Source: Deltaproteobacteria bacterium (lineage in GTDB: Bacteria > Bdellovibrionota > UBA2394). Taken from it: a stretch of DNA of 64,000 bases. The stretch covers positions 69,882 through 133,881 of the forward strand of contig JAFLCD010000002.1 of assembly GCA_017302715.1 (NCBI GenBank), written 5' to 3'. The notes under the pieces are model-generated. The model worked only from the letters and a program-made list of their open reading frames with translations, did not search any database and was not told the DNA's origin. Every line of letters begins with the position of its first letter. Positions within the stretch are counted from its first letter, which is position 1. A program made the translations under genes and the position numbers. Positions 42,599 to 49,921 of the stretch are shown here, piece after piece.

Positions 42599-42639
42599 CT
42601 ATCTACGGTTCTTTTTGAAAAGTATGGAAACAGATTTTA

Positions 42640-43608
42640 TTATCTAAATTGCTGTTCTAGATCACGATACAACGCTGCATCGATTTTGATAGCGGTTCCA
42701 TGGCGATAACCTTCTGGAAATTCAACTTCATCTGTAACATCGATCCACAACTTTAAGTCATTCGACGCAAGAGCACCCCGACGATTGAAGCCCGTATCGT
42801 AGAGCATCAGCCAGTGATCTTTGAGGCGCATAACAGTCGGGCCTTCCGCATCGCCCGTTGCTCGATCGAGAGTGGCCGAGAGCCTTTGATGCGGGCCAAA
42901 TAAATGCGGACTCTTTGTGTAATGTAAACCATCCTTTTCACCATCTTTTGTATTGTGCGCTTCGACTTTTAGAAAAGTGTAATAGGTATCTTTGTCGAAG
43001 AGAACGTAGGGATCGATATAGTAAATTTTAGGATCGGGATTCAGTAGCTTTTTGGGTTGAGTGAATTTTTTAAAATCAGTCGTCGAAATCACGAACGCCT
43101 TATGATTTCCTTTGTGGCCGTTTTTCAATCCAGGAATTTTTTTTGTGAAAGCGGTGAAGATGATCGAATATTTTTTTGTCTGCGGATCTAAGAAAAGCTC
43201 TGGCGCCCACACTGCCTTTGGTTTGCCAAGCTCTCCGCCGCTGATGTCGATCTTCCGAGCATCCTCCCAATTCTGAAGATCTTTCGATTTGGCGTAGCCG
43301 ATGAAAGAGAGCTCTGTGCTCCAGACCATATGATAGTAACCATCGGAGCCTTTGACGATGCTCGGGCAATCAGAAATATTTCCAAGTCCATTTTTTACAG
43401 GAACAAAATGCCCATCGTATTTATTAAGTTTTTTCCAGTGATAGCCATCACGACTAAGTGCCATCCGAATGCCAGCGTCGGGATTGTCGTAGGTGAAGTA
43501 AGCGAAGGCGAAGTATTGAGAATCGTCCTTAGCTTCATGTTGTTTAAGCGAGCAGGCTGATGCAAAAAGTAATGCGATAATAGCAATGGCGAGAAAATTC
43601 ATTTTCAC
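42640..43608 (-). CDS. GH43-like glycoside hydrolase lipoprotein
   Basis: A 322-residue lipoprotein; the lipobox is ASAC at about residues 16-19. The fold pattern is a five-bladed propeller of the GH43/GH62 arabinanase type: YHMVWSTELSFIGYAKSKDL, KAVWAPELFLDPQTKKYSI, the acidic site YYIDPYVLFDKDTYY, GDAEGPTVMRLKDHWLMLY and the last RHGTAIKI. The putative catalytic residues are the early Asp in NISDCPS and Glu in DAEGPT. Substrate is not known; likely an arabinose- or xylose-containing polymer, or a bacterial surface glycan. Confidence 0.82.
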   Translation of the reverse strand: MKMNFLAIAIIALLFASACSLKQHEAKDDSQYFAFAYFTYDNPDAGIRMALSRDGYHWKKLNKYDGHFVPVKNGLGNISDCPSIVKGSDGYYHMVWSTELSFIGYAKSKDLQNWEDARKIDISGGELGKPKAVWAPELFLDPQTKKYSIIFTAFTKKIPGLKNGHKGNHKAFVISTTDFKKFTQPKKLLNPDPKIYYIDPYVLFDKDTYYTFLKVEAHNTKDGEKDGLHYTKSPHLFGPHQRLSATLDRATGDAEGPTVMRLKDHWLMLYDTGFNRRGALASNDLKLWIDVTDEVEFPEGYRHGTAIKIDAALYRDLEQQFR

Positions 43609-43705
43609 TAAGCCATTGAATCACGAATGGATGAAACGTTAAAATTAAATTCAGTGAATTTAAAGCGCTGTGATCGATTAAACACGTTTTTAATGGGGGT
43701 AGGGT

Positions 43706-43726
43706 TACTAAGCTTTGAGCTTAGTA
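43706..43726. repeat. Perfect 9-bp stem-loop
   Basis: TACTAAGCT (43706-43714) and AGCTTAGTA (43718-43726) form a stem with a TTG loop, in the gap between the GH43-like gene and the broken hydrolase. No T-run follows. It is preceded by GGGGGTAGGGT. The gap holds no gene. Confidence 0.6.
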
Positions 43727-43759
43727 GCGGCAAAATCTAGAGCGTGATATAGAATCCGC

Positions 43760-44206
43760 ATGAAAATCCGGATTTTCTTTTCCTTCATTCAGCTTGCCTT
43801 GATTCGAGAATAAAATCTGTTGCTACGGCAACTTTGGGATCAGCTCACTCAATATTACTGCGAAGGCGGAAATCGCGGTTGGTATCACGTAACCAATGGT
43901 GACTACCGCGCGACTCAGTGCGTGGACAATCGATATATGATGAACGTTAATCCCATGCTTAAATATTTAGGCGATCGTAAAATTTTAGCGATTCGTGGTG
44001 ATGTTGCAGAAACAGGGGATTTGAGCAATGAAGCTATGAAGTTTGTGAATAAAGATTGCGGTGAAGTCTTCAATGTTGCAGGAGCCACGCATAGGGATAT
44101 GTATCATGTCGAAGACAAGGTGAACGCGGCAGTTCAAAAATTAACGAAGTTTTTCGATGAAACTGTAAAACGGGTGGAAATAAAAAAACTTCGTAAAAGT
44201 GCATAA
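43760..44206 (+). pseudogene. Remnant of an exported alpha/beta hydrolase
   Basis: An ATG at 43760 opens a signal-peptide-like stretch (MKIRIFFSFIQLALI) that stops in frame at TAA 43811. The same frame resumes and stays open to 44206, giving about 128 residues. The C-terminal part (KYLGDRKILAIRGDVAETG, then FNVAGATHRDMYHVEDKVNA and AVQKLTKFF) fits the end of DUF1100/dienelactone-hydrolase-like alpha/beta hydrolases, with the catalytic His in GATHRD. The nucleophile Ser and Asp regions are absent, so an internal deletion plus stop is probable. It could instead be a short functional gene from TTG 43820, but that is less likely. Confidence 0.6.
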
Positions 44207-44237
44207 AAGAAATTCCAACAAAGGTTAGGTAATTAGG

Positions 44238-44247
44238 AAATGCTCCC
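44238..44247. repeat. Left copy of direct repeat AAATGCTCCC
   Basis: The same 10 bases occur at 45772-45781, covering the last bases of tRNA-Asn. A 9-base version is at 45742-45750. The bases just after this copy (GGTGGAAGAGTTTCGAACT) look like a degenerate tRNA T-arm end on the minus strand. It may be the far attachment scar of a small island. Confidence 0.45.
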
Positions 44248-44363
44248 TCTGGTGGAAGAGTTTCGAACTGCCTGCATTGAATCTTCTGTATGTAAACCCA
44301 TTTAAACGCGAATCGCCTTAGCCAGGAATGGACACTTTCGAACTAAAAATATGAAATGATCTT

Positions 44364-44963
44364 ATGACTAAGGAGGTTTCCTTTACCTTTGACACAAATG
44401 TTTTGATTAAAAATCAAGACGACTTAGCCACCTTCGTTAAAAAACTAGAAGTACGTAAACTGAATTATTCAGTATCAACAGTTACACTCCGAGAAATCAA
44501 ACCTGGATCGATTTCCGAACAATTTCTCTCAGGAATGATTGCGATTTCGGAAACGACCATTTGGGGTGAAACTCCTTGGGGTGTTGGGCGTTGGGGAGGA
44601 GCGTCTAAAGAATTGTTAGTTCTCGGCGAGTCTCCGCTAGGAAAGTCTCGACTCGGAAGTGAAAAATCGGTGGATACACTGGAATTTATTCTTCAAACCA
44701 TTTCAAGTAATAGCTTTCCTTCAAAACAGAATCGAGCATCATTAACTCGGGGTCAGAAGAATCAACTTAGAGACGCACTTATTCTTGAGTCACATTGTAA
44801 TGACGGACGAGAAATTTTTGTGACCGGAGATCGAAAAGCATTTATCGGAAGTGATAGGGAAAAGAGAAAAATTCTTGAGAAGACTTTGAATATTAAAATC
44901 TTAGATTTGAAAGAGTTTGAGGAATTTTTGAAAACGACAACTACTCAAGTGGCAGGCACATAA
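44364..44963 (+). CDS. PIN-like domain protein
   Basis: A 199-residue protein. The first acidic site is SFTFDTNVLIKN with Asp10-Thr-Asn. A later pair is LRDALILESHCNDGREIFVTGDRKAFIGS, here split as RDALILESHCND and FVTGDRKAF, giving the third and fourth acidic residues. This fits PIN ribonucleases (VapC-like). A Trp/Gly-rich insertion (WGETPWGVGRWGG) in the middle is unusual. No small antitoxin is seen upstream. An AAGGAGG inside the first codons is not used by any good start. Function may be RNA cleavage in defence or a toxin role; unproven. Confidence 0.65.
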   Translation: MTKEVSFTFDTNVLIKNQDDLATFVKKLEVRKLNYSVSTVTLREIKPGSISEQFLSGMIAISETTIWGETPWGVGRWGGASKELLVLGESPLGKSRLGSEKSVDTLEFILQTISSNSFPSKQNRASLTRGQKNQLRDALILESHCNDGREIFVTGDRKAFIGSDREKRKILEKTLNIKILDLKEFEEFLKTTTTQVAGT

Positions 44964-44966
44964 GGA

Positions 44967-45692
44967 TCACAGTTTTAAGACTCTCCCTGAAAAAATTTGA
45001 ATCCAAATTTCCCTAAAAATTTTTTGGCTTGAAAATTCTTGTAAATGATTTCGAACACGATCTTCTTCAACGTCGAAAAGAGAAGTGCTGCAAGAATCTA
45101 CGATCAAAATTGTTTCCGAATTGTATTTTTTTGATAACTTATTTCGTAGGCGATCAGAAATTCGTTTTAGCTCAGTCTTTTCCATATAATCGCCGCTCAT
45201 CACTTGACCGAAATCCCTCGGATTGCCTGCAGCTTTTTGAACGGCCAGATCCTTCCCTGTTTGAACGTTATTTGTTTCGCCAGGTCCAAAGCCATGATCG
45301 TTTAGTTGCCGTCGATTATGGATGGCGGGTAGATCGTCAGTAGTTGTTATCTCCACTGGAATCTTCTTATCTGGCCATTCCAGCAATGCATCCGGTTTAC
45401 TGCTTTCAATACCCATCGATACAGCAGCAGTTCTGGGAATATTTGAGTTCCCTCTTAGAAATCTTCCCAAAGGCTCTGCTTCGTCTGCATACTTTTTCCA
45501 CAATCCCTCTCGACTACGATAGGCGTTCGATTTCCCCGTTTTTTGGCGATTTAGGTTTGTCGCATCCACCCAATCTAAAAACTCTGATACGGTTCGCCGC
45601 TCAAGATATTCCTTTTCATCCATATTCGGTTCAAATCTACTCAGGCGAGTAAAAACGATCTTTGATTTTCTTGAAAAAAATCTCACTGACAT
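44967..45692 (-). CDS. Possible PD-(D/E)xK nuclease-like protein
   Basis: A protein of up to 241 residues; family not recognised. A restriction-endonuclease-like pattern is visible: KPDALLEWPDKKIPVEITT, with Asp in PD and Glu in VEIT, but the usual Lys of ExK is replaced by Thr. This is followed by helices and a strand ETILIVDSCSTSLF. No signal peptide or membrane segment. It converges on the PIN-like gene with a 3-base gap. The start may be the ATG at 45623 (MDEKEYLERRTVSEF), as the first 23 residues look less ordered. It could be the partner of the PIN-like protein. Confidence 0.55.
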   Translation of the reverse strand: MSVRFFSRKSKIVFTRLSRFEPNMDEKEYLERRTVSEFLDWVDATNLNRQKTGKSNAYRSREGLWKKYADEAEPLGRFLRGNSNIPRTAAVSMGIESSKPDALLEWPDKKIPVEITTTDDLPAIHNRRQLNDHGFGPGETNNVQTGKDLAVQKAAGNPRDFGQVMSGDYMEKTELKRISDRLRNKLSKKYNSETILIVDSCSTSLFDVEEDRVRNHLQEFSSQKIFREIWIQIFSGRVLKL

Positions 45693-45741
45693 TTTTAACT
45701 TTCAAACCTATGGAAGTGAACTTTAATAGGGGAGCGCGGCA

Positions 45742-45781
45742 AAATGCTCCATTTCAGAAAATTTTTTGTAAAAATGCTCCC
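45742..45781. repeat. Right copies of direct repeat AAATGCTCC(C)
   Basis: AAATGCTCC at 45742-45750 and AAATGCTCCC at 45772-45781 are 30 bases apart. The second overlaps the 3' end of the tRNA-Asn gene, where site-specific integrases often act. The third copy is at 44238-44247. Confidence 0.5.
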
Positions 45782-45848
45782 AGGGCAGGGATTGAACCTG
45801 CGACAAGGTGGTTAACAGCCACCTGCTCTGCCACTGAGCTACCTGGGA
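45777..45848 (-). tRNA. tRNA-Asn (anticodon GTT)
   Basis: On the minus strand the gene reads TCCCAGG (acceptor), AGCTCAGTGGCAGAGC (D arm), GGTGG-CTGTTAA-CCACC (anticodon arm, GTT at 45816-45814), GCAGGTTCAATCCCTGC (T arm), CCTGGGA (acceptor), with G as discriminator. It is 72 bases. CCA is not encoded; bases CAT follow. All four arms pair fully. Confidence 0.96.
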
Positions 45849-45935
45849 ATGATAACTTGCTCAGTCGCTAATCCCACTATGTAAGCTGAATTAAATCCTG
45901 AAATCAACGGGTGTTAGGACAGATATTCATGGGGT

Positions 45936-45963
45936 TTTACGAGCCTTCATTTGGTGCTATAGA
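45936..45963 (+). promoter_or_regulatory. Sigma70-type promoter
   Basis: TTTACG (45936-45941), 16 bases, TATAGA (45958-45963). Transcription would start near 45970, next to the GTG codon at 45971, so the downstream mRNA would be leaderless or nearly so. Confidence 0.45.
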
Positions 45964-45970
45964 ATGCCTT

Positions 45971-47059
45971 GTGAAAGCCCTTAAACTTCATCTTATTTAT
46001 TGGGTTTTAAGCATGGGATTGCTTCCCATTCTTCAGGCTCAAGAAAATCCAGCCGAAATGAAGAATCAAATCATTCAAAAAATTCAATTGGCTCAAAAGG
46101 GTTTGAACATTTTTCAAGTTGTTCCTGGCGCCACAGCCGTGCAATTAAATTTTACCTTGCTTGAAAAGGGGGTTGAGGATCTTTGGACCATTCTCTTCTT
46201 TCAATCTGACGAAGCTTATCTTTCAGGAAAAACCACCGCGAACTCTAATCAAGGTCTCATCCGTTATTTATCAAATGAGCTCAGTCAGAATCCTGATCTT
46301 CTAGCGAAGGCGATTGATTTTTATTCCCAACTTCAAAAAATAGATGAGGAAAAAAAGAATGAAGTAGATCCTAGTCTTTTAGACAAGGCACCGGTGGATG
46401 CTTGGAAGCTTGCAATTGATATAACAAATAATCCGCGCGAGGCTTTATTTTTAATCGCTCTATTTGGTCATAATGATCGCACAGAAGATTTAATTTCTAA
46501 CAATGGAAACGATGAAAAGATTTTAAAATTAAATCAGCTTAAGCCTAAGCGAAATTCTGTTTTATTTTTTCAGGGTTCATTAGCTGGAGTTCAACCCTCT
46601 CAAAAAACCGTAAATCAAGTCGTCGATGCTACCAAAGAATGCAAAAAATTAAATATCGAATGTCCCGGGGGAGCTGAAGCGCGCTATTACCATGTTTTAG
46701 CAGCTGCTTTTATTGCTTCGGAACTTATTTATAAAGAAGATAATTTTCAGTTGCCGGTTTTAGGATCTTTTCCAGAATTCATTACTGTTGAGGTTGGTTA
46801 TCGATACAAAAAGAAGACTATTTTTGAAACCTATATGAAAAATCCAGATGCCCATGAGCTTTACAATATAGGTTACAGGCAGTTTCAGCAGAAAGATTTT
46901 GTAGATGCTCCGAAAGATTGGAGTGCCGAGAGATATCTGAAGGCCAAAACAGAATTAGATTTTTTTCTGGCCAATTTAAATATGGGCATATCTCAGTATC
47001 GAGCAGGTGCGCAGTTCGCAGAGAAAGTGAATCGCACGCCACATTCTGAAAAAAAATAA
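45971..47059 (+). CDS. Exported protein of unknown function
   Basis: A 362-residue protein from GTG 45971; family not recognised. A signal peptide is clear (VKALKLHLIYWVLSMGLLPI, cleaved after LQAQ). The mature part is helical and Gln/Asn/Lys rich, with no cysteine clusters other than CKKLNIECPGG. In-frame starts at 45911 or 45929 would put 15-20 non-hydrophobic residues before the signal peptide and overlap a likely promoter, so GTG was preferred. Its stop is one base from the end of the convergent mglA gene. Confidence 0.72.
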   Translation: MKALKLHLIYWVLSMGLLPILQAQENPAEMKNQIIQKIQLAQKGLNIFQVVPGATAVQLNFTLLEKGVEDLWTILFFQSDEAYLSGKTTANSNQGLIRYLSNELSQNPDLLAKAIDFYSQLQKIDEEKKNEVDPSLLDKAPVDAWKLAIDITNNPREALFLIALFGHNDRTEDLISNNGNDEKILKLNQLKPKRNSVLFFQGSLAGVQPSQKTVNQVVDATKECKKLNIECPGGAEARYYHVLAAAFIASELIYKEDNFQLPVLGSFPEFITVEVGYRYKKKTIFETYMKNPDAHELYNIGYRQFQQKDFVDAPKDWSAERYLKAKTELDFFLANLNMGISQYRAGAQFAEKVNRTPHSEKK

Positions 47060-47060
47060 T

Positions 47061-47651
47061 CTATTTCTTATCTTTTTTAAGCTCGAGTAGAACTTGTTTG
47101 GCGACGGATTTGAGGGTTTCAAAAACGCCTTTGCCGGTCATCGCGACGGCCTCGAATTCGGGCACTCCGCGAGTATTTAAAAGTTTTCGCAGATCTTCGA
47201 CCGACGAAATATTGGGCAAATCGCGCTTGTTGTATTGAATCACAAAAGGAATTTCATCGAGCGAGTAGCCTTGCTCCTGCAGATTCACCTTGAGATTTTC
47301 GAGGCTCTCAAGATTCGCATCGACTCGATCTTTTTGAGAGTCGGCGACAAAAACAACTCCATCGACTCCTTTTAAAATGAGTTTTCTTGAAGCGTCGTAA
47401 AAAACTTGTCCAGGCACCGTGTACAAATGAAATCGAGTTTTGAATCCGCGGATTTCACCTAAAGCAAGTGGCAAGAAATCAAAAAATAAAGTGCGCTCTG
47501 TTTCGGTTGCGAGCGAAATCATTTTGCCTTTAGCTTTGGGCGCCGTTTTTTTATAGATGAATTGCAAATTCGTCGTTTTGCCACAGAGGCCTGGGCCGTA
47601 ATAAACGATTTTGCAGTTGATCTCGCGATTTGAATAATTGATGAATGACAT
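47061..47651 (-). CDS. mglA: Ras-like GTPase MglA
   Basis: A 196-residue small GTPase of the MglA family. The P-loop is [15 protein letters not shown] (residues 19-33), a [16 protein letters not shown]-like switch I region ([16 protein letters not shown]) follows, switch II is [13 protein letters not shown], and the base-recognition motif is QYNKRDLP. In Myxococcus MglA sets cell polarity and gliding; in Bdellovibrio it influences predation and motility. Here it is the last gene of an operon with a roadblock protein, recR and a desulfurase. Confidence 0.95.
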   Translation of the reverse strand: MSFINYSNREINCKIVYYGPGLCGKTTNLQFIYKKTAPKAKGKMISLATETERTLFFDFLPLALGEIRGFKTRFHLYTVPGQVFYDASRKLILKGVDGVVFVADSQKDRVDANLESLENLKVNLQEQGYSLDEIPFVIQYNKRDLPNISSVEDLRKLLNTRGVPEFEAVAMTGKGVFETLKSVAKQVLLELKKDKK

Positions 47652-47690
47652 TTGTTTTTATTGGCCTCGGATTATCTTAATATTTTGGGT

Positions 47691-48146
47691 TCATTCCATC
47701 TCTTTGGCAAGCGCTGCGTCGACTGAGGCCTCTGACATTCCCTCTAAAGCTTCGGGAGCGCTTACACGCTTCGTCGTCTTAGATGCAGATTTTAAATGCT
47801 TCACCAGTGGAGCGATCAAAGCAGATTTGTAAGCCACTTTTACGCCTACGATTAACCAGTCAGAGCCCACTGGCTCGAGCCAAAAGCCAGATGCTTCGTC
47901 GCCAAATTTCACCGTAGTTGCTTTCGTTTTCAAAACTTGATTGAGTCCGCCGGTCGCGGTTTGAATCGCAGCAAAAATGGAGCCGGCTGAAGTTGAATCA
48001 AAAGGTCCGCCCTTTCCTGCGTGCAAAAGTAAATCTCCATAGGGACTCAAAACCATGAGTCTTCCTTTGCCCTTTGCTTTTTTCAAATAATTTTCGACAA
48101 GGCCTTGGCCTTTATCTTTCCAGGACGACGCGGCTTTTTTGCTCAT
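47691..48146 (-). CDS. Roadblock/LC7 domain protein (MglB-like)
   Basis: A 151-residue protein. The core (residues 25-115) follows the roadblock pattern: GRLMVLSPYGDLLLHAG, AGSIFAAIQTATGGL, TTVKFGDEASGFWLEPVG and DWLIVGVKVAYKSAL. Roadblock proteins such as MglB act as GTPase-activating partners of MglA. It lies 39 bases upstream of mglA, so a functional pair is strongly suggested. Sequence is rather distant from Myxococcus MglB by eye. The lysine-rich N- and C-termini are unusual. Confidence 0.8.
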   Translation of the reverse strand: MSKKAASSWKDKGQGLVENYLKKAKGKGRLMVLSPYGDLLLHAGKGGPFDSTSAGSIFAAIQTATGGLNQVLKTKATTVKFGDEASGFWLEPVGSDWLIVGVKVAYKSALIAPLVKHLKSASKTTKRVSAPEALEGMSEASVDAALAKEME

Positions 48147-48155
48147 TCATCAATG

Positions 48156-48758
48156 TTAACTAAGACGAGTGCGAGCTTCAAAGGCTTTTCCTAAAGTGAT
48201 TTGATCCGCGAACTCTAAATCGCTTCCGATAGGAAGTCCTGAGGCCAATCGGGTGATTGAAAGTCGTCCCGCAGAGGTTTGAGGCGCCAGTTGCTTGGTT
48301 ATATAAGATGAAGTGGCGTCACCTTCAACCGTGGGGCTCAGCGCCAAAATAAGTTCTTTGGGTGGTTGCTGACTTAAGCGAGTAAAAAGTTGCGGCAAGC
48401 GAAGATCCGAAGGGGCCACTCCTTCCATCGGAGAAAGTAGGCCATGCAAAACATGATAGAGACCCTGATAAGAGTGCAGGCGTTCGATCGAATAAATATC
48501 CGAAGGTTTTTCAACGACGCAAATCACATCGTGCAGACGAACGTGACTTGTGCAAATCGCGCAGGGATCTTTGTCAGTTACGGTTGAACACTGGGAGCAC
48601 AAATGAATCTGTGAAAGATTTTGAATCGATTGAGCAAAGCCCTCGCGAAATGCAGGAGAAGTTCGCAGCAAATAAAAAGCCAAACGAGTGGCCGTTCGCT
48701 CACCGATACCAGGCAATCGAGAGAGATGCGAAATTAAATTATCGAGAGGACTTGCCAT
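48156..48758 (-). CDS. recR: Recombination protein RecR
   Basis: A 200-residue RecF-pathway protein. It has an N-terminal helix-hairpin-helix (LSRLPGIGERTATRLAFYLL), the zinc finger CSQCSTVTDKDPCAIC, and the TOPRIM domain (VICVVEKPSDIYSIERLHSY; LILALSPTVEGDATSSYI). Length is normal. It forms gap-repair complexes with RecO and RecF. It lies 5 bases after the desulfurase gene and 10 bases before the roadblock gene. Confidence 0.97.
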   Translation of the reverse strand: MASPLDNLISHLSRLPGIGERTATRLAFYLLRTSPAFREGFAQSIQNLSQIHLCSQCSTVTDKDPCAICTSHVRLHDVICVVEKPSDIYSIERLHSYQGLYHVLHGLLSPMEGVAPSDLRLPQLFTRLSQQPPKELILALSPTVEGDATSSYITKQLAPQTSAGRLSITRLASGLPIGSDLEFADQITLGKAFEARTRLS

Positions 48759-48763
48759 AATTT

Positions 48764-49921
48764 TTATGCCGCCGCGGATGTTAATTTAGAAACCGCTGTT
48801 TGAATAAGGGGAGTCATTCGCACCACTTCTTCTACCAAATTTTCTGGACCAAAACTAAATCGAATCGCGCCAAGTGCGTCTGTTTCAGAATATCCAAGTT
48901 GAAGCAAAGTTCGCGAGGGGAGCACCATCCCTGATGCGCATGCCGAGCCGGTCCCCACGCAAGCGCCTTGCAAATCTAAATTCATTACCATGGCGTCGGC
49001 TTTGATTCCCGGAAAAATAATATAACTGGTGTTTGGAATTCGCGGCGCATTTTTGCCGACGATTTTTGCCGAAGGAATCGATGCTAAAATTTCTTTCTCA
49101 AGTCGATCGCGAGCGAGCTTAACGCTGGTCGAAAAAACTCCATTGAGTTCTTCAATCTCCTCGGCCAAAGCTTCAGCACCTATGATGGCCAAAATATTTT
49201 CAGTGCCGGCGCGTCGTTTTTTCTCTTGAGCTCCACCTCGAATCACGGGCTCAATTTGGACTCCTTTTCGAATGTAAAGAACGCTCACACCTTTGGGGCC
49301 GCCCGCTTTATGAAATGAAATCGTGCCTGTTGAGATTTGACTTTCGCTGATTTTAAAAGGAATGCGACCGAAGCACTGAACCAAATCAGAGTGATAAGGA
49401 ACCTTCGCGTTTTTGCAGATCTCGGATAATTTTTGCCAAGGTTGAATGACGCCGGTTTCGTTGTGCGCACCCATCACCGTGCAAAAAGCATATCCACCTT
49501 CTGATAAAAGTTTTTCGCATTTTTCAAGATCAACGAGGCCGTCTTTATCCAGTGGAGTGAAAACAATTTGAGCTCCGAATTTTTCTTGTAAGCATAAAAG
49601 ATTCTCATGCACTGAACTGTGTTCGATCGGACTTGCGAGAATTTTTTTGAATTCAGGATTTTGTTGAGAGCGAAGCATCCAGTGTCCCCAGAGCGCCATC
49701 AAATTCGATTCCGTCGCCGAAGCCGAAAAAATAAGTTCGCCCGGCTCGCATCCCATAGATTTCGCTAAAGTTCTGCGAGCTTTTTCGATCGCATGCCGAG
49801 CGCTCTGGCCTAGACTGTGGCTCGAGTTTGGATTTGCATATTGCGCATCCAAAGCCGATGCCATTTTCTCTTTCACTCGTTTACGAAGCGGCGATGTTGA
49901 ATTGTAATCCCAATAAATCAT
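48764..49921 (-). CDS. Cysteine desulfurase (NifS/IscS family)
   Basis: A 385-residue PLP enzyme that takes sulfur from cysteine for Fe-S clusters and thiolation. PLP-lysine is in SFHKAGGPKGVSVLY near residue 205; the ATESNL and GAHNETGVIQPW patterns are typical, and the catalytic Cys is in GTGSACASG near 328. The first group-I form, as for IscS/NifS. The start overlaps the stop of the OmpA-family gene by one base (TAATG). No iscU is seen nearby. Confidence 0.95.
   Translation of the reverse strand: MIYWDYNSTSPLRKRVKEKMASALDAQYANPNSSHSLGQSARHAIEKARRTLAKSMGCEPGELIFSASATESNLMALWGHWMLRSQQNPEFKKILASPIEHSSVHENLLCLQEKFGAQIVFTPLDKDGLVDLEKCEKLLSEGGYAFCTVMGAHNETGVIQPWQKLSEICKNAKVPYHSDLVQCFGRIPFKISESQISTGTISFHKAGGPKGVSVLYIRKGVQIEPVIRGGAQEKKRRAGTENILAIIGAEALAEEIEELNGVFSTSVKLARDRLEKEILASIPSAKIVGKNAPRIPNTSYIIFPGIKADAMVMNLDLQGACVGTGSACASGMVLPSRTLLQLGYSETDALGAIRFSFGPENLVEEVVRMTPLIQTAVSKLTSAAA

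Noticed and set aside
44241-44275. Possible second tRNA on the minus strand
   Set aside because: Only a T-arm-like stretch with TTCGAA is visible; the stem does not pair properly and no other arms are found.
45029-45652. Several plus-strand frames of 66-104 codons
   Set aside because: They are antisense to the minus-strand gene at 44967 and show no recognisable pattern.
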